Shown one piece after another: positions 11,194 to 22,713 of a stretch of DNA of 64,000 nt. The DNA is from Prinsepia uniflora (Eukaryota > Streptophyta > Magnoliopsida > Rosales > Rosaceae): positions 38,738,065 to 38,802,064 of the forward strand of contig CM064865.1 of the NCBI GenBank assembly GCA_032719365.1. Reading direction: 5' to 3'. Below the pieces are notes generated by a model. That model was not told the DNA's origin and made no database searches. It saw only the letters and a list, made by a program, of their open reading frames with translations. Within the stretch, counting starts at the first letter, position 1. Every line of letters starts with the position of its first letter. A program made the position numbers and the translations under genes.

Positions 11194-12174
11194 CTGTGAG
11201 TGGACATTGGTTTCATAAATTCGATGCATGCATAACTGTTTTATGATTGTTATAATTATGATTAAATGATTTACTTTGGATATCGGTGAATTTAAAATGA
11301 TTTCACGTATTTCGAGGTGAATTACGTATTTGCACGTAAACCGAGGTTTTCTGGAGTTGCACCGATTTCCATAAATGTGGTTGGTTATGATTTCATGAAA
11401 CGGTTACAAACTTGAATAATGTAAAATCGGGCCAGGGGCCCAGTTGAACTATGAAATCGGGCCAGGGGCCCAGTTAACAGGTGGATCGGGCCAGGGGCCC
11501 AGTTAACTTGTGAAATCGGGCCAGGGGCCCAGTTGATTTCTACATACGATTGCGGGTCAGGGACCCTAAATTGGAATTGAATAAATGTTTTTTGGTTTAC
11601 ATTTTATATATGTTCACATGCTGGAATCTATAAATGGTTTTGATGATATTTCGGTTATGGCACGTTTCACGGTATTTGGGCTTGAGACCCGTCTGATGAA
11701 ACTTAAAGATTGGTTTGGATTTTATCCATGTATATATATATGCCTTGCATGTGGATATCGATAAAATGTATTTGGTACTGCACTGTATAGATCCTTCCAT
11801 ATTATATTGTCTCCTCCGGCGAGGTACCCCGGAGAGGTCACGGGCGTCTAGTACGTCCAGCGTCTATGACGCTAAGCATCAGGTGATGCTGCATCAGGTG
11901 ATGCTGTACCCGAACGGGGTTCGGTGATTTAACTCGGAAAATTGAGGCCCGAGTGGCACGCGTAGCCTTGTGATTGTGACCTTATTGACGTCAGGGACGT
12001 CAGACATCAGGGATGTCAGATTGGAGTGTATGGTGCAGTGGCTAAAATTATATTTATGGTTCATATTATATGATATATGATTTAAAATGATGGTGCATGC
12101 ATATGATTTTACTGAGGGGCATAAATGTCTTATAAATGTTTTAAACATACTTGTTTATTTTCGTCCACTCACAG
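11194..12174 (+). other. Long-range inverted-repeat domain in H 5' LTR
   Basis: CTGTGAGTGGAC at 11194-11205 is the exact reverse complement of GTCCACTCACAG at 12163-12174. The 957 bases between hold the hairpin array and the CTCCGG stem. The ends also read like an intron (GTGAGT ... ACAG). Confidence 0.75.
11429..11566 (+). repeat. Hairpin array in H 5' LTR (five units)
   Basis: Four copies of GGGCC-AGG-GGCCC followed by CAGTT, at 11429, 11459, 11488 and 11518 (29-30 bp apart), then GGGTC-AGG-GACCC at 11554. The last unit keeps pairing by a matched C/T and G/A change. Confidence 0.9.
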
Positions 12175-12305
12175 CTTTTGTTTTCAATGCCCTTCAGGTT
12201 GATTCCGGATACGACTGCAGCAGAGACTTGAGCATCGCACACCTCCTCCATCGATCCTTACGCACTCTGGAAGCCCGTTTGGGCAATGGCAATCGGTTAT
12301 CCCTT

Positions 12306-12326
12306 GTCTGACGCCTTTTGTCAGAC
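12306..12326 (+). other. Terminal stem-loop of H 5' LTR
   Basis: GTCTGAC, a 7-base loop, then GTCAGAC, 54 bp before the LTR end. Confidence 0.85.
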
Positions 12327-12382
12327 GGGAGCACGTCACATTCCATGGTAATCCCGGGGGGATTGGGATGGGTCGTGTCAAG

Positions 12383-12394
12383 TGGTATCAGAGC
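12383..12394 (+). other. Primer-binding site of H (initiator tRNA-Met)
   Basis: TGGTATCAGAGC, two bases after the LTR end, complementary to the 3' end of plant initiator tRNA-Met. Confidence 0.92.
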
Positions 12395-13289
12395 AGGTTT
12401 TGCTCTTTTATGTGCGAGGGTCGAGGGTGTGATGTCTCTTGGGCTGCTGTTCCGTTGTCAACCTGATAGATAGTTTGAGTTTGTATGGTGGATTGGGTGT
12501 GTTTGGCTCGATACGCCGTGCATAGATGCGATTCAACCCAAGTGGGGTTGTATAAATTAACTAGTAATGCGGGACCGTCGGTTCGGTCATGTGATGATGG
12601 ACGGTTGTGCTACTGGGCACAGCCAGGTTCAAGGAACCCCATTTGAATAATGTTATGGAAATGCGAAACTCAGTTGAGTATTGGTCTATGTTTTGGACCC
12701 TGGTAGCGTTGGCTAGTGTACGGGGTGTTGGTGCATCGGAGTTAGCCGATGACCTTCGTGGTGGAACCCACGATGGAACCCACATTGTGTTGACGATTGG
12801 ATTGGATTTGACGTCTATGCGATGTCAGGACCGCGGGGTCGGTCAGGTTGTGGATTTTACTGCAAAAGGCAGTTGGGTTCGGTGGAACCCTAGGGTGTAA
12901 TTTTGGAACCCTAATTTATAATTGATGGGCAGGAAAAGTGAACTTTAATTAAGGATTTGTGCTGCGACGCGCGGCTGGGGTCATGGATGACCATGTGGAT
13001 GACTCTAGTGAGTCTAGTCTGGATTATGGGATTCGATCCACGGATGCGGTTATGAGATAAAATATGGAATCCCGTGTTGGATCGAATATTAGTGTGAGGT
13101 GTGGTTACGGATCTTGACAACGATGACTGTTGGTCGACAGTTGTGTCGAGATGATTGGCTATCGAGGGTATTTAGTGTGGCTTTCACACTTGAGGATCAG
13201 AGGACGTTCAGGGAACGTTCATTATCCTGATGTGCCGATGGCAAAAATTGGAGGTACGTCGTTGGGTACGAGTGCTGTTACGGGATCGT

Positions 13290-13304
13290 CGTTCGGTATG
13301 AACG
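13290..13304 (+). other. Conserved internal hairpin of H
   Basis: CGTTC-GGTAT-GAACG, 910 nt past the 5' LTR. In B and C the stem is CGCTC/GAGCG with the same loop. Confidence 0.7.
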
Positions 13305-16076
13305 GAGATCCAGGGTAACAACTTTGCACATTGTGTGCTAGCATGGATGTTCGTGTGCTATGTATGGATGTTGGTATAGTGGTACTTTTATGCCAATACT
13401 AGTATGGATGCCAGTGTGCTGATACTAGTATTGATGATGGTGCGTTGGTGCTGGTACTAGCGCTGGTGCTGGTGACAGTAATTGTGATGACGATGAGCCA
13501 CCAGTTGGGGTGTGACTCTGTCATGATGGACATGTGATTGGCATATGCGATTCAGAGGTGATTGAGTCTTGGACTGGATGGGTTCCAGTGGAGGTTATGT
13601 CGTGTTGGGATAAGTCCTAACAGATATATGATGACAAGTGATGAATGGATCAAAAGGTATGATTGAAAATTTGGGGAATCTAGGGACGATGTTCCCTATG
13701 TCATGAGAATTGGTGGATTTGGGGAGTTGTTGTCAACTCCGAGATTGGTAAGATTGTTTACCTCTAATATCCTCAGAGGGTACAAGGAAATTATTGAGAT
13801 TGGAAAAGTCGAGGAAAACCATTCGTGGTATTGATGTGGGATTTTGTGATTGTGGATCACTTGGAACCTGAGGATTGAACCTGTCGTGGTGGTGATGTGA
13901 GGCGAAGGCAGTTTGGTATGCACATCCAGGCAGAGTTGAGGAAATTTCCGTTCGTAATCGGGGTGTGTGCATACATGATTATTGGCGGACGTGAGGTCCG
14001 AGTAATGAATTGATTTTTGGACACGTGGTGGTCCAAGTGAGGTATGGACGTGGGCAGTCCAGTGGTTGGACTTGACATCTCATTGGGAGCATGTCTGTTT
14101 CCAACATGGTTGGAACTCCCGATCCGGGGAGAGTTGTGATTGGGGGAAACGAGAGGAGTGCTCGTTTCCGCATCGGTGATTGGTATCCTGAAGGCTTTGG
14201 GGTTGACTTCTTATTTTCTGCCGTGGCAGATGATGATTGTTGCTACCAGTACGTTGAGCGTGTATTGGTGGGTGGACCCATGTTTGGCTTGGGGACATTG
14301 GACACAAGCAGTTGTGTATGATTTTGGATTTGGTGGTGAAATGCGAGGTCATCTTTCCACCAAGGGAAATTTGGCGAATGATTCATTGAGGGTGTAAGAC
14401 CCTACGATCAGCTTTCAGATGGATTGTTAGCTATGTGGGCATATGTGGATCCTAGGCGGATCTGATTGGTGATGTTGTCAACTTTGATCGATGTGACGAT
14501 CTAGGATCGTGATGTTACTTGTCGGGTGACGTAGTGATGGATATGGATTGTGATCTTGATGATCCAGATGGGTGGAGAGTTTATCACTCTTACCTTGATA
14601 TGTGAGTCGTAAATGACGGGACTGAACTTCTTTTCGGAGTGAGTCCATATGGTTTGTGACTTGGTTGAGTAGGTTTCCGATGTGGTCGGATTTTCTCAAC
14701 CTTTGACGTATGGATATTGGGATTGGCTTCCCTATGAAGTCAATCGAGTGTTTGGAGAGGCAACTGATAGATTCGGTTACGTTACGTCTTGATGGACGTA
14801 AACGAGATTTTGGGTTTTGGAATCGAATTTCTAGGTGACGATTCAGGATTCGATTGCGAAGCTCGAAAATGGATTACTGGATTTGGGTGCGGAATGATTA
14901 TTCCAATGCTAGCTTACGGAATAATGATTTCGGATTCGGATTTGGACATGGATTGATAATATGATGTCTGGGTTCGGGTTCGGGATTTCTTACGAAATTG
15001 CGAATTCGGATTCGGAATTGGAACTAGATGACGGGTGGAGCTCGTTTTGTCTCATGATGGTTTGGGCAAACGTACTCCATTATTGGAACATGTTTGGCTA
15101 CGACCTAGGTGGTTGTAGGCGGATTGATGGATTGATGTACGTACAGGGTACGTTGTGCGAGGATTGTTATGGGTTAGGCTGAGTGATGCCTAATGGCGGT
15201 ACATGGGATGTACCGGTGGTGTATGATGAAACGTGTTGGTAATCGGCTTGGTTCCGATATCATTTGTTTGGTTGTGATTGTGGACTGGACATTGGATACT
15301 GTGCGCTGTGCAGATTGATTTTGTCGGGTTCAGTGATTGTATGAGCAGGTGCTCTTAGCCAAGGTTGGCTAGTTGAACCCTAGTATTGAGATGTGTGTTC
15401 ACTGCTGGGCTGGTATTCAATGTGTTCCAGTTACCCCACTGGATGGAGTAAGTTGACGGTATTCGTACACTCAGGATGAGTGAATTGGTGGTCAGAGTAA
15501 CCACGAGTAGCCTTGTGTGACTTGATCACACCGTGATTTCCCAGCGTCTTGGTTCGTTGAGGGAGTCGGCGATTATGGACATTGAGATTAATATATGTCG
15601 CAGGAATGGGTTGCCCTGCGAATTGTGATCATGTAATTGATCTTACGCTACATCGAGGGTGATGTAGTACGTGGGGTTGTCACGACAGACAGATGGTTGG
15701 AGCCTTACCAGGGTGGTAAGTTTTGTGATGACAGTTTGACTGGTGGTGTCAGCGTGGACTGACAAATGAGATTTGGTGACTCCCAACGGGAGCAAATGTA
15801 AGGATTTATTGGCAATGGAAGGGAACCGTTTAGCTGAAGGAGTCAGCTAAATGGTTATGCGATTTTATCGCGGATCAGGTGATCATTTCCACTCGCGGTG
15901 GTCGAGTGTTGTTGCTATTATGACGTATGACTGTGATAGGATGTCTGGGTACGGACGAGGCAGGTGTTGTCCCAGTATGTGGGTGTACAAGTGCACACAG
16001 ATGTTTGAGGTCGAAATGTTTTCCACAAGGTGGTTGTGGAATAAGGTTGTTGGTAATTTCGAGGACGAAATTCTTT

Positions 16077-16089
16077 AAGGAGGGAAGGT
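16077..16089 (+). other. Polypurine tract of H
   Basis: AAGGAGGGAAGGT directly before the 3' LTR, preceded by TTTCGAGGACGAAATTC. Confidence 0.88.
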
Positions 16090-18960
16090 TGTAACGACCC
16101 GTCCCGAATATCGGGATTTAATAATATTTAATGGTGATTTACTAATCTGGGATTAGTTGGGCGATTTCGGACGAATTGTGCGAAATGACCGTTTTGTCCC
16201 TGGGCGTGGGCAAAACGTTGACTTTTATTTCGGATGGTCAAATGGACTTTTACCGATGACCGTGACGTAGTTCGGGACGTCACGAGTTCATAGACAGGTG
16301 GCACGTTCGATTCCGACGTTCGTGGTGAAAGTTATGATGTACGGAAGTTAAGGGGCGTTTTCGTAATTTGTATGAAATAAAGGGAAATGTTGACTTTTTG
16401 ATCGGGAGGTCCGATGGCCGAGGACCGAGGACCGTTAGGAAGGTCTTGATGCCCTGAGTTCGTAGACAGGCGGCACGCATCAATCGGAGTCCGTATGACC
16501 GAGTTACGGGTCAGGATGCGTGAGGGGCATTTTGGTAATTTTCTGCACAAGGGCAGAATTGTAATTTCACACGGGGGGTACTGTTTCATTGCACTGGCCG
16601 TGTAGTGGATACTTTGTGCGATCGATCCCTTGATTGTTTATCAATTAAATGGCTGGATTGGGACGGTTTGAGGTGGAATTGCACATGGGGATTGTGCTGG
16701 CATCGATTGCACGACATGGCACTGGGTTTTTCTATTGTTTTGGGACAGTGCAGGGGAACATTACACAGTGGAAATTGGATACTTTTGGATGCCTTTAACG
16801 GCTAAATTGAATTAAAAGAATGAAGAGTGAGTCGTGGGCAGTTCACTGAGATTGAGAGAGGGAAAATTGGAGTAGAAATGGTGGTGGAATGCTCAAAAAC
16901 CCGAAACTGGTTGTCTGGGAAATTCAAATTCGAACTTCCAGTTTTAGGCCAGCCCAAGCCTAATTGATGATGGATTAAGCTTTCTGGAACTTCAACGCGT
17001 CGAACCAGATCAAATGGGGCAAGCTTGGGAGCTCCTAGGGCCGTGAACAGACATGGTGGACGGCCGGAAAACTCAAGCTTGAGTTGTGACAATTGAGGTA
17101 TTGTCGAGTTCAATTAATCATGCTAATTAGTTCGTATTAGTCCTTATTAACTTCCTGTGAAGTTAATTTGATAATGGTTAAGGATTGGAGGAGTTTTGGT
17201 GATCGACCCGTTTTGGGTGATCACGGGTTGTCGACACGATTAATCGATGGTTGATGCTAATCATGGACACAGAACTGAAATTGGTGGATTGATGATTGTT
17301 GTAGGATCAAGAACGGATTGAATTGATATCGAATTGAGGGTGATTGAACCGGATCCTATCGCGGGTAATCAGACCCGTTTACCAGACAAACGGGTGAAGA
17401 TGGTGACTGTAGCAGTCACTGTAGCAGGCGCGTGGCTTTCACGCGCAGCCACTCACGGCGGCGCGTGACGGCGCGTGGGCACAAATCTCGAGGTAAGGTC
17501 AACATGACTTTTGTCCTATACAATGTAACGAACATTTTGGGATTGGTTTCGTGTCGATCGGACACCGTCTCGATATTGTTCGGGATGTCCGAAGGTTTTA
17601 AATCCAGTTTAAAAATACGTAAAAATTTGGGAAAATTACGGGACTCGAATAGGATGTTAATGATGAGGTTAGTGATCCTCTAAATTGATTTGAACAGGAT
17701 TGGGAGTCCCGGTGATAGTGATGTGGCCCGGGAAGGCCTATGGCACGCGTATCGAGGCACTCGGTTAAACGGTCTGTGAGTGGACATTGGTTTCATAAAT
17801 TCGATGCATGCATAACTGTTTTATGATTGTTATAATTATGATTAAATGATTTACTTTGGATATCGGTGAATTTAAAATAATTTCACGTATTTCGAGGTGA
17901 ATTACGTATTTGCACGTAAACCGAGGTTTTCTGGAGTTGCACCGATTTCCATAAATGTGGTTGGTTATGATTTCATGAAACGGTTACAAACTTGAATAAT
18001 GTAAAATCGGGCCAGGGGCCCAGTTGAACTATGAAATCGGGCCAAGGGCCCAGTTAACAGGTGGATCGGGCCAGGGGCCCAGTTAACTTGTGAAATCGGG
18101 CCAGGGGCCCAGTTGATTTCTACATACGATTGCGGGTCAGGGACCCTAAATTGGAATTGAATAAATGTTTTATGGTTTACATTTTATATATGTTCACATG
18201 CTGGAATCTATAAATGGTTTTGATGATATTTCGGTTCTGGCACGTTTCACGGTATTTGGGCTTGAGACCCGTCTGATGAAACTTAAAGATTGGTTTGGAT
18301 TTTATCCATGTATATATATATGCCTTGCATGTGGATATCGATAAAATGTATTTGGTACTGCACTGTATAGATCCTTCCATATTATATTGTCTCCTCCGGC
18401 GAGGTACCCCGGAGAGGTCACGGGCGTCTAGTACGTCCAGCGTCTATGACGCTAAGCATCAGGTGATGCTGCATCAGGTGATGCTGTACCCGAACGGGGT
18501 TCGGGGATTTAACTCGGAAAATTGAGACCCGAGTGGCACGCGTAGCCTTGTGATTGTGACCTTATTGACGTCAGGGACGTCAGACATCAGGGATGTCGGA
18601 TTGGAGTGTATGGTGCAGTGGCTAAAATTATATTTATGGTTCATATTATATGATATATGATTTAAAATGATGGTGCATGCATATGATTTTACTGAGGGGC
18701 ATAAATGTCTTATAAATGTTTTAAACAGACTTGTTTATTTTCGTCCACTCACAGCTTTTGTTTTCAATGCCCTTCAGGTTGATTCCGGATACGACTGCAG
18801 CAGAGACTTGAGCATCGCACACCTCCTCCATCGATCCTTACGCACTCTGGAAGCCCGTTTGGGCAATGGCAATCGGTTATCCCTTGTCTGACGCCTCTTG
18901 TCAGACGGGAGCACGTCACATTCCATGGTAATCCCGGGGGGATTGGGATGGGTCGTGTCA
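16090..18960 (+). repeat. Element H 3' LTR
   Basis: Same length as the 5' LTR. Hairpin array at 18009-18146, inverted-repeat arms at 17774-17785 and 18743-18754, terminal stem at 18886-18906. In the second hairpin (18039) only the loop differs (AGG to AAG). Confidence 0.92.
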
Positions 18961-19097
18961 TATATGGTTTCACGTATTTCGAGGCGATTTACGTGCTTGC
19001 ACGTAAATCGAGGTTTTCCGATTTTACTCCGATTTTTCATTCTTATGATTTGGAAATAATTTAATGAAATGATTTTGGATTTGAAAAGGTAATTCTC

Positions 19098-19199
19098 GGA
19101 TTTGAGGTCCATTTGATTTACGGAATCGGGCCGGAGGCCCAATTGGTTTACGAATCGGACTTGAGGTCCAGTTTCTATGTGGATTCGGGCCTAGGGCCC
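19098..19199 (+). repeat. Hairpin array in solo LTR D
   Basis: Four units: GGATTTGAGGTCC (19098, one pair broken), GGGCC-GGA-GGCCC (19128), GGACTTGAGGTCC (19157) and GGGCC-TAG-GGCCC (19187). Similar order in both B LTRs. Confidence 0.85.
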
Positions 19200-19425
19200 A
19201 GTTATGTGTTACAAATGGTTTTGATGGGTCATGACGGTTTATGGGAACCGGCATGAACCTTTGAAATGGATTTACGGGTCATGACGGTTTATGGGAACCG
19301 GCATGAACCCATGAAAGGATTTTATGGTTCATGACGGCTTATGGGGGCCGGGCATGAATCCTGGAAAGGTTTCAAGAATGGTTTCAAAAGGTTTTCATAT
19401 TCCATCCTTTATATATGATTGTCTC

Positions 19426-19462
19426 CTCCGGGGAGGGTCGTTGGCCTGGGTGGACCCCGGAG
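19426..19462 (+). other. CTCCGGGG/CCCCGGAG stem in D
   Basis: An 8-bp perfect inverted repeat (19426-19433, 19455-19462) around a 21-base loop. The related H and E stems are 6 bp long. Confidence 0.75.
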
Positions 19463-20083
19463 TAGTCACGGAGCACTGACTGAGTGGAGTCGCCCCCCAG
19501 TTGGGTTCCTTACTCTCAGGATGGGCATGGTTCATTACCTTCAGGGAGGGTCATTGATCTACGGACATTGACCTGGGTGGACCCTGGAGAGACTTGGGTT
19601 TGAGACCCCGGTTAGCACACGTTTAGCTTTATTTTACCGTGACAGGTTCTGGATATGAATATATTGGATAAACATGGTTTCAATTGGTTTGGGAAATTGT
19701 GTTTATAATGATAAATGGATTTGGGCTGATATCCCTCGTATGTTTACTGTACTATGGTTTTCTGTAAATGGTTTTGGGCAGGAGCCCGGGTGATTTGTAT
19801 TTACAGAATTTGGGGCTGAGACCCTAATTATGGATGTTTTAACATATATTATTGGATAAATGGTTTTACTATGCATGCATGCTTTTTAGTGAAGGGTATA
19901 AATGTCTTTTATGGAAATGTTTTATAAAATCTTTATTTTTGTCCACTCACAGTCTTTCTGTTTTTAATACCCTTCAGGTTGCCATCGGATGTGGACTGTA
20001 GCAGAGATCGAGATATCACATACCTCCTCTGGATCCTGGCGTACTCTGATAGCCCGGGAGGGCAAAGGTCGGAAATATCCCTT

Positions 20084-20104
20084 GTCTGACACTTCGTGTC
20101 AGAC
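20084..20104 (+). other. Terminal stem-loop of D
   Basis: A perfect 9-bp stem GTCTGACAC / GTGTCAGAC with loop TTC, 53 bp before the LTR end. Confidence 0.88.
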
Positions 20105-20181
20105 GGGAGCATGGTCATCCCGCACTAATCCCGGGGGGATTGGGATGGGTCCTGTCATTAACGAGGAACGCTCCTGATCCC

Positions 20182-20202
20182 GTCTGACACAGAGTGTCAG
20201 AC
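20182..20202 (-). other. Terminal stem-loop of C 3' LTR
   Basis: A perfect 9-bp stem GTCTGACAC / GTGTCAGAC with loop AGA (forward strand). The stem is kept although C is in the opposite orientation and older. Confidence 0.85.
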
Positions 20203-20331
20203 CAGGGAAAATTAAAACCTTTAGCCCGAAGGCTTCCAGAGTACGCTAGGATCCAGAGGAGGTATGTGATGTCCCGGTCTCTACTACAGTCTGCACCGTA
20301 TCCAACCTGAAGGGTATTGAAAATAGAAAGA

Positions 20332-21647
20332 CTGTAAGTGGACAAAAAGTAATAGTTCGTAAATACATTTTAGAAAAGACCTTTATACCCTTCACTAAAA
20401 AGCATGCATGCATAGTAAAACCATTTATCCAATCACATATGTTTAAATAGCCATAATTATACGCGCTCCTGCCCAAACCATTTACAGAAAACCATAACAT
20501 AGTAAACATATGTGGGATCTCAGCCCAAATCCGTTTATAGAAATCTAGAACATAATAACCATATATGGGATCTCAGCCCAAATCCATTTATCATTATAAA
20601 ACACAATTTCCCAAACCATTTGAAATCATGTTCATCCATATATTTCATATCACCAAACCTATCTTGGTAATCTAGAGCTACGCGCGTGCTACCCGGGATC
20701 TCAAACCGAAGTCTCTCTAGGGTCCACCCAGGTCAATGTCTGTAGATCAATGACCCTCCCTAGAGGTTACGAACCATGCCCTTTCTGAGAGAAAGGAACC
20801 CAACTGGGGGGCGACTCCACTGAGTCAGTGCTCCGTGACTACTCCGGGGTCCACCCAGGCCAACGACCCTCCCCGGAGGAGGCAATCATATATAAAGGAT
20901 GGCATACGAAAAACCTTTTGAAATCATTCTTTAAACCTTTCAAGGATTCATGCGCGCCCCCCATAAGACGCCATCAATCATAAAATCCTTTCAAGGGATC
21001 AAATCTGGTCCCCATAAACCGTCATGACCCATAAAACCTTTCTAGGATTCATGCCGGTTCCCATAAACCGCCATCAACCGTAAAAACCATTTATGGGTCC
21101 CTGACCCAAAATCACAATCTTAAAACGTAACTGGGTCCTAAGCCCGAATCCACATACAAACTGAGCCTCAGGCCCGAATCGTAAACAACCTGGGCCTCGT
21201 GCCCGATACGTAAGTCAACTGGGCCTCCGACCCGATGCCTTGTTAAATCAAATGGACCATAAGTCCGAGAGTTTGTAATTCAAATGGGTCTCATGCCCGA
21301 TCCATAATTGTATATCCGAAATTGATTTAAGAATCAATTGGGCCTCTGGCCCGAGAACCTCACTAAAAGGACTTCGAGTCCGAGGGTTTCCAAACAAGTG
21401 GGTCTCGAACCCGAATTTACTTTATCAAATCTAAAACCATTTCATTAAATTATTTCCAAAACCATAAGCACGGAAAATCAGAGCAAAACCGAAAACAACG
21501 ATTTACGTGCAAGCACGTAAATCGCCTCGAAATGCGTAAAACCAGATAATTCACCAATATCCAAATCAAAATCATAGACTCATATTCATAATCCATATAA
21601 AACATTTATGAATGCATCACAGTTTAGAAATCAAGGTCCACTCACAG
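20332..21647 (-). other. Long-range inverted-repeat domain in C 3' LTR
   Basis: On the minus strand CTGTGAGTGGAC (21647-21636) pairs with GTCCACTTACAG (20343-20332), one mismatch (G-T). It encloses C's hairpin array. Confidence 0.7.
21095..21412 (-). repeat. Hairpin array in C 3' LTR (ten units)
   Basis: Ten 13-bp units, roughly 29-45 bp apart, each GG(G/A)N2-N3-N2(C/T)CC. Perfect stems include GGGTC-CCT-GACCC (21095), GGGCC-TCT-GGCCC and GGACT-TCG-AGTCC. Older units have single mismatches. This is the longest array in the window. Confidence 0.8.
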
Positions 21648-22676
21648 ACCGTCCTATGTTGCCGCCTCGGTTTGCGTGTCGTAAGCCCCACCGGGCAAAT
21701 CGTCGTCACCAGGACTCACAAACTTGTCCAAATCAATCTAGAGGGTTACTAACTACCTTATTAACCTCTCATTGAAGTCACGTAAATTTCCTGAATTTTT
21801 AAGTATTTTAAATCCCGAACCTAAACCTTCCGATGCCCAGAACATTATCGAGACGGTGTCCGATCGACACGAAAACAGTTCTAAAATGTTCGTTACATCG
21901 AATAGAAGATTTCACGTGTTGAACACATCCCCAAAATGTGGGCCACGCGCCCTCACGAGCCCTGAGAAGCTCCTGCGCGTGAAGCCCACGCGCGGGCTCT
22001 ATTCATCTTCTTCCTTATTAACTGAACCGGGTTCGATTGGTTCTGAACCGGCCAAACCAGTCTGGACCGGTTCAGGGTCCTATCCTTCGTATTTGCGATC
22101 CATTTTATCCCATTTTAATCCCTAAAGTTTCCCCTACTTAAACTTAGTCTTTCTAACTATCAAAAGCATAAGAAAAGCAAGGAGAACCGTACCTCCTTGA
22201 CCGTCCATGGCGGTGGTGACTTCCTCCACCGTCCACCGTCATTCCAAGCCGTCCTAAGCATCAAAATCGATCCAGGCCTTCTCCTTAGACCACCAGGAAG
22301 TCAACCTCATTAATAGAATCGAGTAAAAACCCCATAAACCCAAACTTGAGAGTTCAAACTTGTTTACCTGTGGGTTTCGGGTTTTCCCTGCCGTGAGCCT
22401 TCACCGTCCTGCCCTCTCATATGACTCTCTCTCGGTCACACACGAGCACTCATAATGATTATGGTGGTGAGGTGTGGTGTTTGTTTTATGGAGGAGCTCG
22501 GGTTTCTTATAGAGAAATGAAGAAGGTGAAGTTTGATGCATGGGGGAAAAAGGTGAGAGATTAGATAGATGATGGTGATGATGATCAGAAAGAGAGAGAT
22601 GAGATGGACGGTGATGATTGAGAGATTAATTGAAATGGATGGTTAGGATTGAGTGGTGGGTGAGGTTTAATTATAA

Positions 22677-22712
<36 letters not shown>
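22677..22712. repeat. (AAT)12 microsatellite
   Basis: Twelve uninterrupted AAT units within the U3 side of C's 3' LTR. Confidence 0.95.

Positions 22713-22713
<1 letters not shown>

Larger units (their letters stand above)
9510..12380 (+). repeat. Element H 5' LTR
   Basis: TGTAACGACCCG to GGGTCGTGTCA. It contains a hairpin array (11429-11566), a CTCCGG/CCGGAG stem (11814-11834), the long-range inverted repeat (11194-11205 with 12163-12174) and the terminal stem (12306-12326). The TATATAA of D and B is not conserved here. Confidence 0.92.
12381..16089 (+). other. Element H internal region, noncoding
   Basis: About 3.7 kb with no long open frame on either strand and no recognisable gag or pol motif. 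The same order of short blocks is shared with B, C and F: a GGACCGTCGGTTCGGTCATG block (12573), the hairpin CGTTC-GGTAT-GAACG (13290-13304), a GGTGCTGGTACTAGCGCTGG tract (13447), the GTGTAAGACCCTACGATC block (14393), and the polypurine tract. Conservation without coding capacity is the mark of a LARD interior. Confidence 0.85.
9510..18960 (+). mobile_element. Element H: complete LARD-like LTR retrotransposon
   Basis: Two LTRs of exactly 2871 bp (9510-12380 and 16090-18960), target duplication TATAT (9505-9509, 18961-18965), primer-binding site for initiator tRNA-Met, a polypurine tract, and a 3.7-kb interior without a credible gene. Reading along both LTRs I noticed about 19 substitutions and no indel, roughly 0.7 percent, which implies a recent insertion. 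It lies inside solo LTR D, in the same orientation. Movement must depend on proteins from another element. Confidence 0.92.
7746..20157 (+). mobile_element. Element D: solo LTR, flanked by TTAAC, split by H
   Basis: D is one LTR and nothing else: 7746-9509 joined to 18966-20157, about 2.96 kb. That equals the LTRs of B (2962 and 2948 bp) in length and order of blocks. It starts TGTAACGACCCG, ends GGGATGGGTCCTGTCA, and has TTAAC on both sides (7741-7745, 20158-20162). There is no primer-binding site, internal region or second LTR, so it is what remains after recombination between the two LTRs of a full element. A TATATAA box lies at 9143-9149. Confidence 0.88.

Noticed and set aside
11429..11566. 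Regularly spaced palindromic repeats resembling a small CRISPR array
   Set aside because: The repeat units are 13 bp with similar spacers, on a plant chromosome inside an LTR, with no cas genes. The spacers resemble each other.
13440..13490. GGTGCTGGTACTAGCGCTGG tract as coding for a low-complexity protein
   Set aside because: The tract is shared by H, B, C and F but its reading frame is not kept open in any of them.
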